From positions 21,046,214-21,110,213 of the forward strand of contig OW203725.1 in the NCBI GenBank assembly GCA_934045075.1: a stretch of 64,000 bases of DNA, in the 5' to 3' direction. Each line of letters opens with the position of its first letter. The first letter of the stretch is position 1. This document shows positions 44,373 through 57,321 of the stretch, one piece after another. A model generated the notes under the pieces. That model ran no database searches, was not told where the DNA came from, and saw nothing but the letters and a program-made list of their open reading frames with translations. The position numbers and the translations under genes are program-made. The stretch is from Yponomeuta sedellus. Lineage: Eukaryota > Arthropoda > Insecta > Lepidoptera > Yponomeutidae.

Positions 44373-44374
44373 AT

Positions 44375-44540
44375 CTATCTATAATATAAAAATGAATCGC
44401 TGAATGTGTTGGTAGCAGCTGAACCGATTTCACTAATTCTTTTTTTAGAATATTCCTTGAAGTTCGAGGACGGTTCTTACGGCGAGAAAAATTAAGAATC
44501 GACCGTTAGGCGGCACGAAGTTCGCTGGGTAAGCTAGTTA
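44375..44540. repeat. RTE-like LINE 3' tail
   Basis: 'atgaatcgctgaatgtgttg', 'tagaatattccttgaagttc', 'cgaccgttaggcggcacgaa' and 'gttcgctgggtaagctagtt', the complement of 32189-32370. Confidence 0.6.
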
Positions 44541-44559
44541 TTTATAACTTTACATAACT

Positions 44560-44789
44560 TATATATTTTTTTATTTAATGCACTAACCCGTGCTAAGGAC
44601 AAATTTTAAAACCTATTTAGAGGCTAAAAATTTCACCCATGCCGGGATTCGAACCCGCAACCTCTGGCTATCCGTGCCAGAGGGATAGCAGAGTGCGTTC
44701 GTGCCGCAACCTTTGGCACGGATAGCCATAGGTTGCGGGTTCGAATCCCGGCATGGGTGAAATTTTTAGCCTCTAAATAGGTTTTTAAA
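44560..44789 (-). mobile_element. Fold-back tRNA-like SINE with 11-bp target duplication
   Basis: The 3' tail on the left ('aatgcactaacccgtgctaa') and complementary tRNA-like halves meet near 44680-44715. 'tttacataact' flanks it at 44549-44559 and 44790-44800. Confidence 0.75.
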
Positions 44790-44800
44790 TTTACATAACT

Positions 44801-45553
44801 ATTCAAAATAGTGAAGAAAAGTTTTATACAGAGAAGGAAGTAGTATTACACTCGTGTGCTTTTGGCGACAACCGAAGCCTACTCTAGAGCCCGAGGTATA
44901 TTCTAAAAGTTAACAGACTCTATTCCGTTATGAATATCTGCACAATATACATGTAAGAAGAAGCCTGTCTTGACTACATTGAACTTACGAGGTGGGCGTG
45001 CACCTAATTGTGCATAACGAGGGTAAAGCTACTTATCAGAACATCGCAACCTTATCAGATATCGACGCCTATTAAAAGTCAAAGCCAAGTCCATTCTCAT
45101 AGCTGTTGACTGTACCTTAATCGCTTGTAAGGTGAGGTTACCCTTATCCCGTCATGTAGAGTCCGTGAAGTGTGCACTGCATTTTGCATTAGACCCGCCT
45201 TGGGCCGCTGCCAACCGGATAGCCCGGCCGAGCTAGCTCAGATACAAATCTAAGGCTGTGCTAAAGCGGGCAATAACTGTGTGTCCAAATGTATCACTAG
45301 CCCTTACTAAACCACGTGATGATATAACATGTATCAATAAACATGCAGAAAGAATAACTTAATCCTCTAGCTCAGTGACCAGAAGAGAGTCTTGGCCTTA
45401 AAGGATTGGCGATTTTTTTGTTGTGACATATACTCGTACATATGTGTGCGAAAGCGGAGTATAGTTAGCTCTGCAATGTAGGGTAGGATTGTGGATTTGT
45501 TTAGTTTAAGTTCACTTTTTGATTGCATGTGAAATTTTTCATTACTAATTAAT
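44801..45553. other. No gene recognised
   Basis: No coding or repeat signature that I can name. Confidence 0.35.
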
Positions 45554-45565
45554 TTATCAGTATTT

Positions 45566-46037
45566 TAAAAAACCTATTTAGAGGCTAAAAATTCCACCCA
45601 TGCCGGGATTCGAACCCGCGACTTCTGGCTATCCGTGCCAGAGCTCTTTCCAACTGAGCTAATGGGCGACTCACCGGTATCAGTTAAATTCGAACCTCTT
45701 TGCACTACTCTCTGTATTACGTACTGGCAGCGACATCTGACTGAAGTAATTTGCATAACTTGCAGCCCCGAGTACCTACTTTGCAGTAAGGTTTTACATC
45801 GGAATTATATCGCTTTACCCACATGATTATATTATTTTATGCACTAACCCGTGCTAAGGACAATTTTAAAAAACCTATTTAGAAGCTAAAAATTCCAACA
45901 TAGCTCAGTTGGAAAGAGAGCTAGCATGGATAGCCAGAGGTCGCGGGTTCGAATCCCGGCATGTGTGGAATTTTTAGCCTTTAAATAGGTTTTTAAAATT
46001 GTCCTTAGCACTGGTTAGTGCATTAAAAATAATATAA
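45566..46037 (+). mobile_element. Composite fold-back tRNA-like SINE with 12-bp target duplication
   Basis: An inverted unit (45570-45735), about 100 bp of other sequence, then a palindromic unit (45838-46035) with both ends complete. The whole is flanked by 'ttatcagtattt' at 45554-45565 and 46038-46049, so it probably inserted as one piece. Confidence 0.7.
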
Positions 46038-46049
46038 TTATCAGTATTT

Positions 46050-46677
46050 ACATAAAACTAAATGTATAAACATTTAGTTTTTTTAATGAAGTGTAGACGG
46101 CTGCCTTTAGTTTAGATAATTGGCGTAATATAGTGCATGTTCCATTTCAGTGGATATCTAAAACGTGACAGTGATATTGAGTTGAGTTGAGACACATAAT
46201 TGTACTATGGAGTCCAGCAGATATAACGACTTTGCACACATATAGATACGTTAAAAGTTACACAATCAAGGCACTGTACTATTTGACAGTCTAAAAGGAA
46301 TGAACAGCCGCATCAGGTTTATTTTATTTTCTCGGAACACCTTTAGAAAAGTAGAGTACGTCTTGTGCAACGTGTGATATGGTGAAAAATACTCTCAAGT
46401 ACAGTCGACAGCATAACAACCTTCACTGTATACACTCTACTCGGCTACGTTACGGATGACTTTGCAACAAAAACGTACGATTGATGTACTGTTGAAGGTA
46501 CAGTACTTCCAAACAAAACTGACTCGTTGAAAGATGTCGGCGTAAAAACAACATAAAAACCAGGGTTCTAAAGGCGCCATTGATTGAGCAAATAAAATAA
46601 TAAAACTCGTGCGCATTAGTGCACAGGAAATAACAACAGAAGTACAGTCGGAAGTAATAACAAGTTGTTGCAATCAT
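46050..46677. other. No gene recognised
   Basis: Unassigned AT-rich DNA. Confidence 0.35.
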
Positions 46678-46790
46678 CATCATTATATCCATTATATCCC
46701 CACTGAGAGGCACTGGTTCCTGAGGAAGGTATAGGCCATACTCCACCACGGGGGCCAAGTCCAGATTGGTGGAGACTGTAGGAAGTTATT
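46678..46790 (-). mobile_element. 5S rRNA-headed SINE, subfamily B, 3' end only
   Basis: 'tcctgaggaaggtataggcc' and 'gggggccaagtccagattgg', preceded by 'catcatcattata'. Confidence 0.55.
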
Positions 46791-46832
46791 GTAATACTCG
46801 TATATTATTGCTGTAATATTTGTTTTTTTTTC

Positions 46833-47020
46833 AATTCAACGTAGAAATTCGTCGAAGAACCAATGTCGAAGACGTTGTCAAGCAGATCACAAAGTTAAAG
46901 TGGAGATGGGCGGGACACTTGACTAGAAGGAAAGACGGCCGGTGGACGAGGACACTATCGGAGTTTTGTAAGCAGACCACCGACACGATGGGCAGACGAC
47001 ATCCTGCGGGTTGCGGGTCA
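46833..47020 (+). pseudogene. RTE-like LINE reverse transcriptase, C-terminal scrap
   Basis: The plus strand encodes VEIRRRTNVEDVVKQITKLK, then WRWAGHLTRRKDGRWTRTLS. The WxWAGHxxRRxDGRW pattern is the hallmark segment shortly before the GRPPxRW end of RTE-type LINE proteins in insects. No start, no polymerase core; a truncated relic. Confidence 0.75.
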
Positions 47021-47084
47021 AAAATAATAATAATGATAAATATTCATGGACATATTACACAGATATCGTTAGCCCTATACTAAG

Positions 47085-47240
47085 TACAACTAAATGACTT
47101 GTGTTACAGGTAGATAACATCCAAGACCCGAGACAAACTAGAAAAGTTCGTTTACTAGTTGGACCCGGTCGGGGATCGAACCCGAGACCTTCGGTTTTAC
47201 AGTTAGCCTGCCAAACCGCTGCGCCACCGAGGCCGCCAAA
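47085..47240 (-). mobile_element. tRNA-headed SINE (family 3)
   Basis: An inverse copy of 13116-13255: complement 'ggtggcgcagcggtttggca', 'cgggttcgatccccgaccgg' and 'cgggtcttggatgtta'. Confidence 0.65.
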
Positions 47241-47534
47241 ATCACGCCAAAATGGATCAGGTTAGCACAGGACAAGACTGAAAGTTCTAAAAATAGTTAC
47301 TACAGTTGAAGTTGATTTCTCATGTGAACTTTTAGATAAAAACGTATTATAAAACAAGTTATGATTGGTGGCACTAGTTAGCGCCTTAAGTGAAATCCTC
47401 AATTCAGAAATCGGCCCTTCGTACATTATCTTTTGTGCAATAAAGAATTCTTATTCAGTCCTTTAACTTCTAGAGAGCATAGGGCCTCAACCAGAGATAT
47501 CCACTTCTGGCGAATAAAGAAATCTTTTTCTTCT

Positions 47535-47580
47535 TCAGGCTATATTAGTCCACTGCTGGATATAGCCCTCCCCTAATGTG
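47535..47580 (-). repeat. RTE-like LINE terminus
   Basis: 'cttcttcaggctatattagt' and 'ccactgctggatatagccct', the complement of the LINE end at 613-660. Confidence 0.55.
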
Positions 47581-47593
47581 AACAAAGAATTAA

Positions 47594-47792
47594 TTGTAGA
47601 CTTTTAGTCCGGATTTAATTACGGGTGTTGTTATATCGGAAAAGTCCGACCAGGTTTCGCTCCGATTCGCAGAGCTTAATCATGGTGAGCAGAGACTAAG
47701 CTAAGATTAAGCTCTGCGAATCGGAGCGAAACCTGGTCGGACTTTTCCGATATAACAACACCCGTAAGTAAATCCGGACTAAAAGTCTACAA
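47594..47792. mobile_element. MITE or fold-back element with 88-bp arms
   Basis: 47594-47681 and 47705-47792 are complementary with one or two mismatches (outer 'ttgtagacttttagtccgga', inner 'tcgcagagcttaatc'). The loop is 23 bases. An old relative is at 37160-37300. Confidence 0.75.
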
Positions 47793-47799
47793 TGTGTTG

Positions 47800-49135
47800 T
47801 GCTTACGAAAGTTTTAGTTCAAAAAGAATTAATTAATAATAGAAGAGTCATGGTGACTTTCTGTTTCCTTTTTGTAATTATACAAAGCCCGAGCACGTGG
47901 TTGAATCTCATTCATCGTCCCTCCGTGGCCTCAATTCCCCTTTTATGGCAATAACATTTTTAATTTTTAAATATAAACGAGGACAAGTTATGACCAGTAC
48001 AAAGAGGGCCGTAAAATAATGATAGACGAAAGGCGAGCAAAATGTTTGTCGTTATCGTAAATAGTGAAGGACTGGAAGGAAATACGGACCATTTGATCTT
48101 TATTGCGAAGTGTTCGATGGAACCGCACCAAAGCGGATATTTTTGTCGAGCACGTGATGTCACAAAAACAAAAACGTGAAAAAGGGGCCAAGTTCTTTAG
48201 AAGACGATAGACGATACAACAATCGCAAGTTTAATAGTTTGTGACACTTTAAAGTAATAGTGAGTGAAGCAGTTGTCGAACAAAAGTTTTTCAGTATGAA
48301 TAGAATCACTTTTTTTACAAACCACACAGTGCATAAAGCGAGAAGACTGGTTATCGTTTTCGTCTCGAATTCGGCTTGATATACTACCGGGAGTCTATAT
48401 TCTTATGGTCTGAGAATCGGATGAGAATCTCTGCTGACAAAAAAAAATCCGACAGGTCTTGGAAAATTACGTATCGTATTTTGGTCTTCCGTAAAAGAAT
48501 ACAATTGATACTACAGCCCTTACTTGTATATTATGCAACGTCAATTTATAACTTCTATTCATAGACAATGTATTTAGGAAACTTTGCGCCCAGCGACACA
48601 AGTTTGGGTAATAATAAAATCTCTGAAATGAGGACGTAATTTACGCTTTGCGAAATTTCCCGAAATAAAGCACACATTCTCCACACTTCTTGGAACCAGG
48701 TCAGAGCATCCGAAGAGTGATTAAAGACCAGCAACGCTGACAGCTGTCAAACACCTGTCAGATGTAAGCAGTCACGTCGGGAGACAAATGACCTTCACGT
48801 CGTTTTGCGGTAGCACTGATCTGTCAGTTATTGTGTTGCCGAGAAAGTTTTAATCAACAGGATTTGTTTATCCTGATTCCAAACTAGGATACCCCGTGTA
48901 ACCTGTTTCGGAGTGAAGTGAAGTGAAAAATGTTTAATCAGGTAAATGTACATAAGTATAAATTTGTGAAGCTTATAGAACTTAGAATTAAAACAAATGT
49001 AGATTGGCACAAAATGTAACTTCGTGAAGGAACGGTGTACCCACACTAGGCATAACCTGTATCGTGGGCGACAGTTTCAGTGTTGCTTAACAATAAATGT
49101 GGCGTGTTCTTGCTTAAATTTTAGTTATGCTACGG
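47800..49135. other. No gene recognised
   Basis: AT-rich unique-looking DNA. Several short open frames without recognisable features. Confidence 0.35.
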
Positions 49136-49139
49136 TAGG

Positions 49140-49330
49140 TATACAAATCTAAGCCACAAGAAAAATTACATATATGAAAACACACCCAGATCGAGGTCTC
49201 TGGTGGCGGGCGCCTCAATCTGGCTGTGTTTCCTGATGGCCGCCTCCAGGGAGAAACGAACTCACGACCTCTATTATTATGGCCGTCAAGTGTATGCACC
49301 GCTAGTCCGACGAGAGACATTGCATATTAT
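49140..49330 (-). repeat. Possible tRNA-headed SINE (family 5)
   Basis: The minus strand has 'ctcgtcggactagcggtgca' (A-box-like) and 'gaggtcgtgagttcgtttct' (B-box-like), then GC-rich sequence. No second copy seen, so the call is weak. Confidence 0.35.
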
Positions 49331-49539
49331 AATGGCTCAATATGGATGGAAGGGCATTGAGGCAATGTTAACTGGACGGAAGGCCGGTAAACAATGCCCC
49401 ATGTGGAAAAACTAGTATGTACTCGTATTAGTGAAAGGAAGGTAAAGGACGGCAACAGGGTGCTGCGAGAAATCCTTATCATGTGGTCCGATTGGATTTC
49501 TTTTGTTAAAAAAGGGATGCCCTAGAGGTGGATCCTTAT

Positions 49540-49925
49540 TATGCGTTTGTCGCGATCCATGACAAAGTCATCAAAATCTTAAATTTGGCAGAAAAACTTT
49601 TTTGTAAGGAATGGGCTTACTTTTGACCTCTATCAAGCCCGAGGGTGAAGATGATGTCCAGGATGGACTGAACTTGCTCAGAAGCCTGTTCACAATTAAA
49701 GAGGCTCAGGTTATAAGCGTTCGGAAAAACGGACGCTGGCAAGGTGTTTCACACTTTGTTGTGTTCTGAGGCTGTGCGCATTATGAAGGATGATGAAAAG
49801 CGCTTAGTGCGGAGGTCCGGAATGTCAACAAAGTACGTCAGGTGTTCCAAATGCGGAATGGAGACGGCGGTTTGAGCTTCTGGAGTTCATAAGCACACTC
49901 AAAGTGAACGCTTTTAGTGAGGTCG
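49540..49925 (+). repeat. Dispersed repeat matching 919-2095 in inverse orientation
   Basis: Contains 'agcccgagggtgaagatgat', 'gaagcctgttcaca', 'attatgaaggatgatgaaaa' and 'gcgcttagtgcggaggtccg'. Protein frames are broken in both copies. Confidence 0.5.
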
Positions 49926-50199
49926 GTTAATAATCTTATTTCTCGCCACCTGGAAAGTGGGTAACTGCGCACCCAGGAAAGTTGCGCCTGGCCACAGGCC
50001 GAGGGTTTCAACTTTAGCAATATTCTCGAGTTTTCCCAGACACAGGAGCGATAATATCTTGGGCAACCCGAGACCTATTCAGCTAGACAATAAAAGCCAA
50101 CTACATATTTGTTTTCAGCGTTCCTCCAGTGGCATTGTGTGAAAGCTCTGCAAAGGTCGAACTAAATGTCATTATAGGTACGTGATTCTTGGAAATAAA

Positions 50200-50275
50200 G
50201 CATCGTTTTTTTGTAGCCTTAATTTGTCAAACTGCAGGGCACAGGCCTTCTCTCAGAAAGCAAATAATGTGTTGG
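50200..50275 (-). repeat. Family-1 SINE tail scrap
   Basis: 'tgcagggcacaggccttctc' with 'tcagaaagc', the complement of the family tail. Confidence 0.4.
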
Positions 50276-50764
50276 CTGCATCTTATCTAATAAAAATAAA
50301 TACCATATGAAAATAAGTGACATCTATGTTTATGAGTTTATCACATAATTCTGTAATAGTAGCTAATTTTGTAATATGTATGTAAAAATTTGCCAATATT
50401 GCTCTGTTTTAACTAGACCAAATATTAAAATATATTATTATTATTGTGATACCACTGTGAAAATATGTCTTAGAGGGCGCTGACACCTGTATTACAGATT
50501 CTCATCTACCACAGGTGCCAGAGTCAAACAAACATTGTATTTGTGAATAGCTGTATCTACTTTGTACCTTATAATTGAAATTAGGTTATACATACATTTT
50601 GTAACTTGGCACATTGAATTTGAAGTAAGCAAATTCAATGCTTGGCATATTATCAGTAATAAATAAAATTCATTCAAAATTCATTCATTCATTCAATTTA
50701 CGAGGTAAATTACTTACATAAGTATGCATGTAAGTTATGTGTATGTAGCTTGCAATAAATGGGT

Positions 50765-51100
50765 ATAGAGTAGATTAGATTAGAACTCTTTATTGTACAC
50801 ACCAGAAAACAAAATACACAGGTATATCCAAAGGTTGTCTGGAAGAGATCACTTTTAGTGATAAGGCCGTCTGTAATCTTAGGTTAAGAAATATCTGCGT
50901 AATTTCATTTTTATGTACAACTAGCTGCCCCCGCGAACTTCATACTGCCTAACAGTTTTTTTCAATCTTTCTCTCCGTAAAAACCATCCTCGAACTTCAA
51001 GGAATATTCTAAAAAAAGAATTAGCGAAATCGATTCAGCTGCTCTCGAGATTTGCGCTTACCAACACATTCAGCGATTCATTTTTATATTATAGATAAAG
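50765..51100. repeat. LINE tail followed by RTE-like LINE tail
   Basis: 50765-50900: 'aactctttattgtacacacc' and 'ggttgtctggaagagatcac'. 50918-51100: 'ctagctgcccccgcgaactt', 'ggaatattctaaaaaaagaa' and 'cttaccaacacattcagcga', the same tail as 32189-32370. Confidence 0.55.
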
Positions 51101-51112
51101 TGTTCTCTATCT

Positions 51113-51304
<192 letters not shown>

Positions 51305-51424
51305 ATCTATTTTGGTATCATTTTAATTTCTGTGTACAATAAAGAATATTCTATCTATCTATGATATTATATTTTATTACGAAATATCTTAAAAAAGTGA
51401 TTATGTCACTCATTCCATGTATTT

Positions 51425-51990
51425 TTAGGGTTCCGTACCTCAAAAGGAAAAAAAACGGAACCCTTATAGGATCACTTTGTTGTCCGTCTGTCCGTCCGTC
51501 CGTCTGTCAAGACCCTTTTTCTCAGGAACGCGTGGAGGTATGAAGCTGAAATTTATATCAATTACTCAGGTCTACTGTCCCTTGAAGCTGTGAAAAAATC
51601 AAACTTCTAAGCCAACGCAATCAAAAGATACAGCCGTTTATGCCGCAAATTTTCGACACTTGCAAGGGAATCAAAACCTACAGGGTGCTTCCCGTGAACT
51701 CAGAATCTTGAAATTTGGTACGAAGCAACGTCTTATAGCATTGATAAAGGAAAAATTACGAAAACCATAAATTTTTAGTTACATCACATAATATATATTT
51801 TTTTAATAATTTTAAACTTACTACCCATTTCCTCATAAACGCGTAGAGGTATTAAATTGAAATTCATACCAAATACTCAGGTCTATAATACTTTTAAGCT
51901 GTAACATGTCGTAATGAACGAACTTTGTAAACCTTGCAGGTTTGTACGGAACCCTCGGTGCGCGAGTCTGACTCGCACTTGGCCGGTTTT
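51425..51990 (-). repeat. 'GGTTCCGTA' dispersed repeat, young copy
   Basis: Nearly identical to 32371-32895 over about 520 bp, plus about 50 extra bases before 'gtacggaaccctcggtgcgc'. It ends 'cttggccggttttt'. Confidence 0.75.
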
Positions 51991-52559
51991 TTTTTATATT
52001 ACAACCATTTTTCCGGTATTACTCCATCGACTTTATTCATTATCGCAGGACCAAAGAAAGGTTCACGGTAATTTACATATTAGAGTTCTGCTCATCGTGT
52101 TTGTATACTCGTAAAACGATCATGATATTTTTTGAATTTCAAATCCAAATAAGAGGTTTTAGTATAAAATTTTTTATTTAGTTTCGGTAGGTACAGGTAA
52201 TATTTCGTGGAGTGGAGTAATAACCATGGCTTATAATTCCAAGAGCTAAGTCATGAAAAGACCTATAAATAACGCTAAAAAGAGATATAAAATCGTTTAT
52301 CGTTTGACGACTCGTCCTATGGAAAGATTATTCTAATCGACTTCATTTGAAACAAATGAAAACCTCGCAAATTCTCCAATTTCCTTTCCATCCACTTTTC
52401 ATCTCCATATTTCCCGCTGAAAATCCTTACAAAGCCGTTCGATGGCAACTTCGCGGAATGACGGCAGAGCGTCGCAAAATGTATAGAACAGAAGGTGTGT
52501 TATCGTTAATCCAATCTAGTCATTAAAATTCCATACATTTTATATCCATACAGCTGATA
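51991..52559. other. No gene recognised
   Basis: Unassigned AT-rich DNA. Confidence 0.35.
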
Positions 52560-52710
52560 ATCATCATCATCCACCCATTATGTTCCCACCGAAGGGTACG
52601 GGTCTCTTAGCTGAAGAAGGCATAGGCCATACTCCACCACGGGGGCCAAGTCCGGATTGATGGAGGCTTGCAAGACTAGTGACTGGTGTTACTGTCAGAA
52701 GTTTTCAAGT
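52560..52710 (-). mobile_element. 5S rRNA-headed SINE, subfamily B, 3' part
   Basis: 'atcatcatccacccattatg', 'gaagaaggcataggccatac' and 'caagactagtgactggtgtt'. Confidence 0.55.
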
Positions 52711-52815
52711 CAAAAAACAATACTTGTATAGGAATTGCTCCTTAATTGCCCCTTTAGTAGTTAATCAGAAGCTGAATGTACATAATAATAAAAATAAAAA
52801 CGTTTATTTAAGCAT

Positions 52816-52867
52816 CTCCAAAAGTGTGTAACAGCTATTGGCTCCAAAAGTGTGTAACAGCTATTGG
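52816..52867 (+). repeat. 26-bp unit, two tandem copies
   Basis: 'ctccaaaagtgtgtaacagc' with 'tattgg' occurs at 52816 and 52842, identical by eye. Confidence 0.75.
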
Positions 52868-52869
52868 TT

Positions 52870-54140
52870 CTTGTAGCTATGTGTATTTATATATATTACT
52901 AAGTGTATATATATTTTACATTTCACGGCCTCAGTGACCATGAATGTGGAAAAACTGAGACAAGCGATAAATGTATAGACAGTGAAGTCTGTCTGCGATT
53001 ATGCTAAGAACGCTGGCACGCACTCGACGCACTAAGGACACCCATCTCTTACGCATTGTGGCGTAAAAGCAGTTCACGCGCGCCCCCGCAGAAGCGGGGC
53101 AGCTCTAAAAGCACTTTGAAAGCGTTATTGTATCAGACGCGAAGTAAACTTCTGCCGTTGATTGTTTTGTGCCCTGCCGCCGGTTGGTAAGACGATCCCT
53201 GCATAATCATGGCATATTTCACCCGCTATAGGGCTTCAATAACACCTTAAAGACGGGTTACATAATGGCCTGAAAATATCTATGTCACCACTCAAATAGT
53301 TTTAGAGTTTTGTTTACTTTTGTCAAGAAATAAGTGTTTAAGAAAACCCTGCAAAATAAGTTTTAATTATTTTGTAACGACCTTATAGTCTGTAAAACAT
53401 AGCTTGAGATACACGACAGCCATCTTACTGACAGGGCTAGGAATGGGATGATGTCGACATCAAATGTCACTTAAAGCGTGTTGATACGTGGATGGTAAGA
53501 AGAATTACAAGAAGTTGGAAATATGCTTATGGTATTGTAAGTTGGTAAGGTAAGTTTGCCGCATTGCACGGTTTTATTGTTAAAATTTAAGTGCAATAAA
53601 AGTATTGATAATAATAATATGGATAATAATATCGTGAAATATTATTTTACAAAGTTGTATTCAAGTAGGTGTACGTAAAATCCCTAAATCAGTTCCTGAT
53701 TCGAATTTTGAATCAGAGTCACTGGAGCAGTCTTCCAATTTTTTTCTAACAAATAAACTTCAATTTCGATAGTAAACCTGCAATTTAGATTATCCATCAC
53801 CAAATCATCGAAATTTTGTAATTCGCAGTTACTATACTGGTTAGACATCACTATCTGTGCAGTAAGTACGGAGTTTTCGCAATACCAATTCTGTAAAAAA
53901 ATTCAAAATTTCATGGACGCAATTTCGATGACAGCTGTCGCGGAGCTCAAACTATATTTTACAGTACAAACTCACTGATGTAAATTTACATCTGTGTACA
54001 GACTATAGTGATATGTTTTGTTTACACGTTCACAGATATCAGTTCTAATTTTGGTGTTTTCTTCTCAATGTGTGAATGTCTTTTATTTCATTTGATCAAC
54101 TGATTTTGTTGTATGGTAATTATTTGATTGTATCTTTCCA
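52870..54140. other. No gene recognised
   Basis: A small GC-rich hairpin near 53080-53105 ('cgcccccgcagaagcgggg'). Otherwise unassigned. Confidence 0.35.
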
Positions 54141-54159
54141 AGAAAACCTTGCATAATGA

Positions 54160-54361
54160 CAATTTAAAAAAACCTATTTAGAGGCCAAAAATTCCACCCA
54201 TGCCGGGATTCGAACCCGCGACCTCTGGCTATCCGTGCCAGCGCTCTTTCCAACTGAGCTAATGGGCTATTCACCGGCATCAGTGAAATTTCATCAGTGG
54301 AATTTTTAGCCTCTAAATAGGTTTTAGCTTAGCACGGGTTAGTGCATTAAAAAGAATATAA
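54160..54361 (+). mobile_element. Fold-back tRNA-like SINE with 12-bp target duplication
   Basis: An inverted tRNA-like half (54176-54290), then a short forward 3' end ('tttagcctctaaataggttt', 'gcacgggttagtgcattaaa'). 'cttgcataatga' flanks it at 54148-54159 and 54362-54373. Confidence 0.75.
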
Positions 54362-54504
54362 CTTGCATAATGAGTTTTAACTGTTTGTATGAATATCGTT
54401 CCAATTTGTTTTGTTACGGATATCAGTCCTATATAAGACTGCCTGGCCGCAGAATTTTTGTTTTTCTCACTTTTGTACGAAAGTGACTAATCAAATCAAA
54501 TTAG

Positions 54505-54725
54505 CCAACCTCTGTGGTAGGTAGCGTAGCGGTAGCGCGTCAGCCTATATACCATGCAAGAGATCCCGGGTTCGAATCCCAGCTGGGGACAAAAAAACCA
54601 CAGGTCTTGGATATTTACATGTTTGTGATGTCGCTGTTTCTGGTTCCCACGACACGGGTATCCTTGTGTGGGGCCAGAAACAATGTATGTGCCTGTATGT
54701 AAATGTTATGTTATGTTAAAATTAG
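54505..54725 (+). mobile_element. tRNA-headed SINE (family 2)
   Basis: 'gtagcgtagcggtagcgcgt', 'cgggttcgaatcccagctgg', 'caggtcttggatatttacat' and 'gtgtggggccagaaacaatg'. Matches 15907-16115 along its length. Confidence 0.7.
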
Positions 54726-55564
54726 CATGACATACTGATACACAGAGTAAACCTAGAACTAAATTATTTTTTTCAACGTACAACGTCTGCAGAAATCACA
54801 TGACCTATTTAATTCGGGTTTTGTTGCTAACTAACGCCTTATTATACATTTCTTTAATCATGGGGTACTATGAGATTCATAAATATTTGCAATGGTAACA
54901 GTCGGAAATTACCAATACCATCCGCACTAGCTAGAAACTGTATTGTGGCAAAGTTTATTGTTTTGTTGGTATTTGTTATGAGATGTTAGGATCCGCTCAC
55001 GAAGCCTGCTATGACGTCAAAGCACTTTTGGCTTTTGTGAAAAACATAGGCTTCCTGGAGTAATATCATACCTTGGGTACGTGCAATAGTCTAGCTATCA
55101 GGCACGTCTGACCTACAGGGGGTTCGTCTTCTTTGAGAAAGACCATCATTTTGACACAAAATCTCTCTGAAGCTCTGATTGCGAGCGGGGCGTGCCAATT
55201 AAGTTTGCCACAAGAAGACCGGTTTCAATTAAGCGTTTTTGTTGAACAAACGCGGGGAAGTACGTGAGCCAACTGGAAGACATACTGGGTTTAAAAATAA
55301 TCTTATATAAAATAGTCTTATAAGAATTTACAAAGCACATAGCACTTTAGTTACAACGAACACAAATTACGGACAAAAGTAACGGAAATATTACCTCACC
55401 AGACTGGCGACAAACCACGACGAAACTTTCCATGAACCTACTCAAAGCAAAACAAGGAAGCAAAAGAGGGGGGAGCGCGTACGGCGCAGGCTTTATATAG
55501 GATCGGTGACGTCATGAGATTGTTGCCAGTCTCTACGACTAAAATATTCCTAACAATATTATCT
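54726..55564. other. No gene recognised
   Basis: Unassigned; a TATA-like 'tttatatagg' near 55492 has no supporting coding sequence. Confidence 0.35.
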
Positions 55565-55745
55565 TTTTAGTGATTTAATTTTTTTTGTTACTTTTCACTG
55601 ATTTTATGTAGCCACACTTGCGCAAACACCACGAATCGTTTGAGATATTATTTGTCATAATCTATCCATTGGTTAAGGAGTGATGAGGGAATATAGAATC
55701 GGGCATTGAAACATTCAAGCCAAACATATTAACCTCCTTTTAGTC
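55565..55745. repeat. Relative of the 20500-21680 repeat end
   Basis: 'cactgattttatgtagccac' and 'ttggttaaggagtgatgagg' with 'gaatatagaatcgggca', close to 21470-21600. Confidence 0.5.
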
Positions 55746-57320
55746 TTAAAAAAATTACATAAATTTGACCTGATTCTTTTACAGGTTTCACCCTATACTC
55801 TAGTCTAGTCTCTTTTTAGCGTGTCGATGGCATACTGTAGTTTAGTCTCTTAGTATAGTTTTGTGATGTTAGTAAAATGATTTGCCTATCAGCGTGCGGA
55901 CCTAATTGCTAAGAAATGACTAAGCCGAAGCCTACACAAAACCAAAGCTGTTCTTCTATACTTTTTATTTTGCACGTTCTAAAATCGACAAATGGCTCGG
56001 CCGGGCTGCAGAAAAACTACACTCCAGCCAAAAATGCCTTGAATTGAGAGCGAGGCTCCGGAAACGCAATTATGTTTACGAGCTGCGGCAAAAGCCTACA
56101 TGCATTCATGAAGTCATGCCAGCATTCTCGAGGGAAGTATCTTAGATATAAGACAAGGGCAGTTAGTTAAAGGCCAAGGTTTGGCATTTGTCACACTTAC
56201 CCTTTGGTCGAAATGTATTAATCACTGGATGCTTGCTTACTCGTACCAGTGACGAGAACAGAACACAGTAGACAGTCTTTTTAAAATTCTGTTGCAAAAT
56301 TGATAACATAAACAAGTATATTGCCCGCCTGCAAATATTGATGCTTTGTCCAATTTAGCTTCTTTTTCTGCTAAATTCTACACATACATAAATAATCTCA
56401 CGGCTGTATCCTAGGCTTTAAATCTGTAAGTCGATTACACTACAATGACAGATAAATGGACGTGTTTTTTATAACATTGGCGTAGCAAAATCTAGGCTCT
56501 GGATGATCACAATACTAACAAAACTCTTTCACTTCATCAACATTCATTAAAGGCGTCGCTGCGTGCACGGCGGATTCGGTTGCCAAAATTCTAATTATCT
56601 AAAAGAGTACTTAGAACCTAAACGCCTACGTATTTTTGTTATATATTTTTTTACAGTATGTACGTATAACTGGGCTAAATATACCTATAGACGCGTAGTA
56701 TAATTGATTCTAATTATAGATCTCTATTGGAAACGAAACTTTATAAACATAAAATAACGAAAACCAGACATCGGTTTTTAATAAGAGCAAAAATTCGAGT
56801 GGAAAAAAGTCGCATGGCTTATCGTCCAACATTGTCAGTATAGTGTGTCGCAACCCTAATAGTGCTTTGTGATAGCTGATTGAGGGTAGTCTGAAACCTC
56901 ATCAGCCGAAAATGCGAACGGGTGCCAGCCATCAGTCTTCTCGTGACCACGATGACTGTAACGTCGTATTAGTTAAGCCCATAATCTCTCTCCGAGTGAA
57001 TCCTTGTGCCCTGCAGTGGGACGTATCTAGGCTATATAAGAAAATATAAAGAGAGAGAAAACTTCAATACAGTAAGTATTGACTACACACCGAACGGTCG
57101 GTTTAATAATTCTGTGAAAGAGTAACTTTAATATCGATACCGAAGGCTGGAATAACGTTTGAGCGGGTCTCCGCAAATGGAAAAGCTTTTGTACAGCAAA
57201 GTGCAGTCGAGATGTGAAATATTAAGGTTTCAATATCAGCGAAGATCTGAAAAGTGTAAAAGAGCTTACAGATTTCCCTTCGGGCCACGAGCGGAATCCT
57301 GTTCTTTCGAAACGTGTTTT
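55746..57320. other. No gene recognised; SINE scrap at about 56985-57035
   Basis: 'gtgaatccttgtgccctgca' with 'gtgggacgtatctaggctat' is a family-1 SINE tail. The rest is unassigned. Confidence 0.35.
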
Positions 57321-57321
57321 A

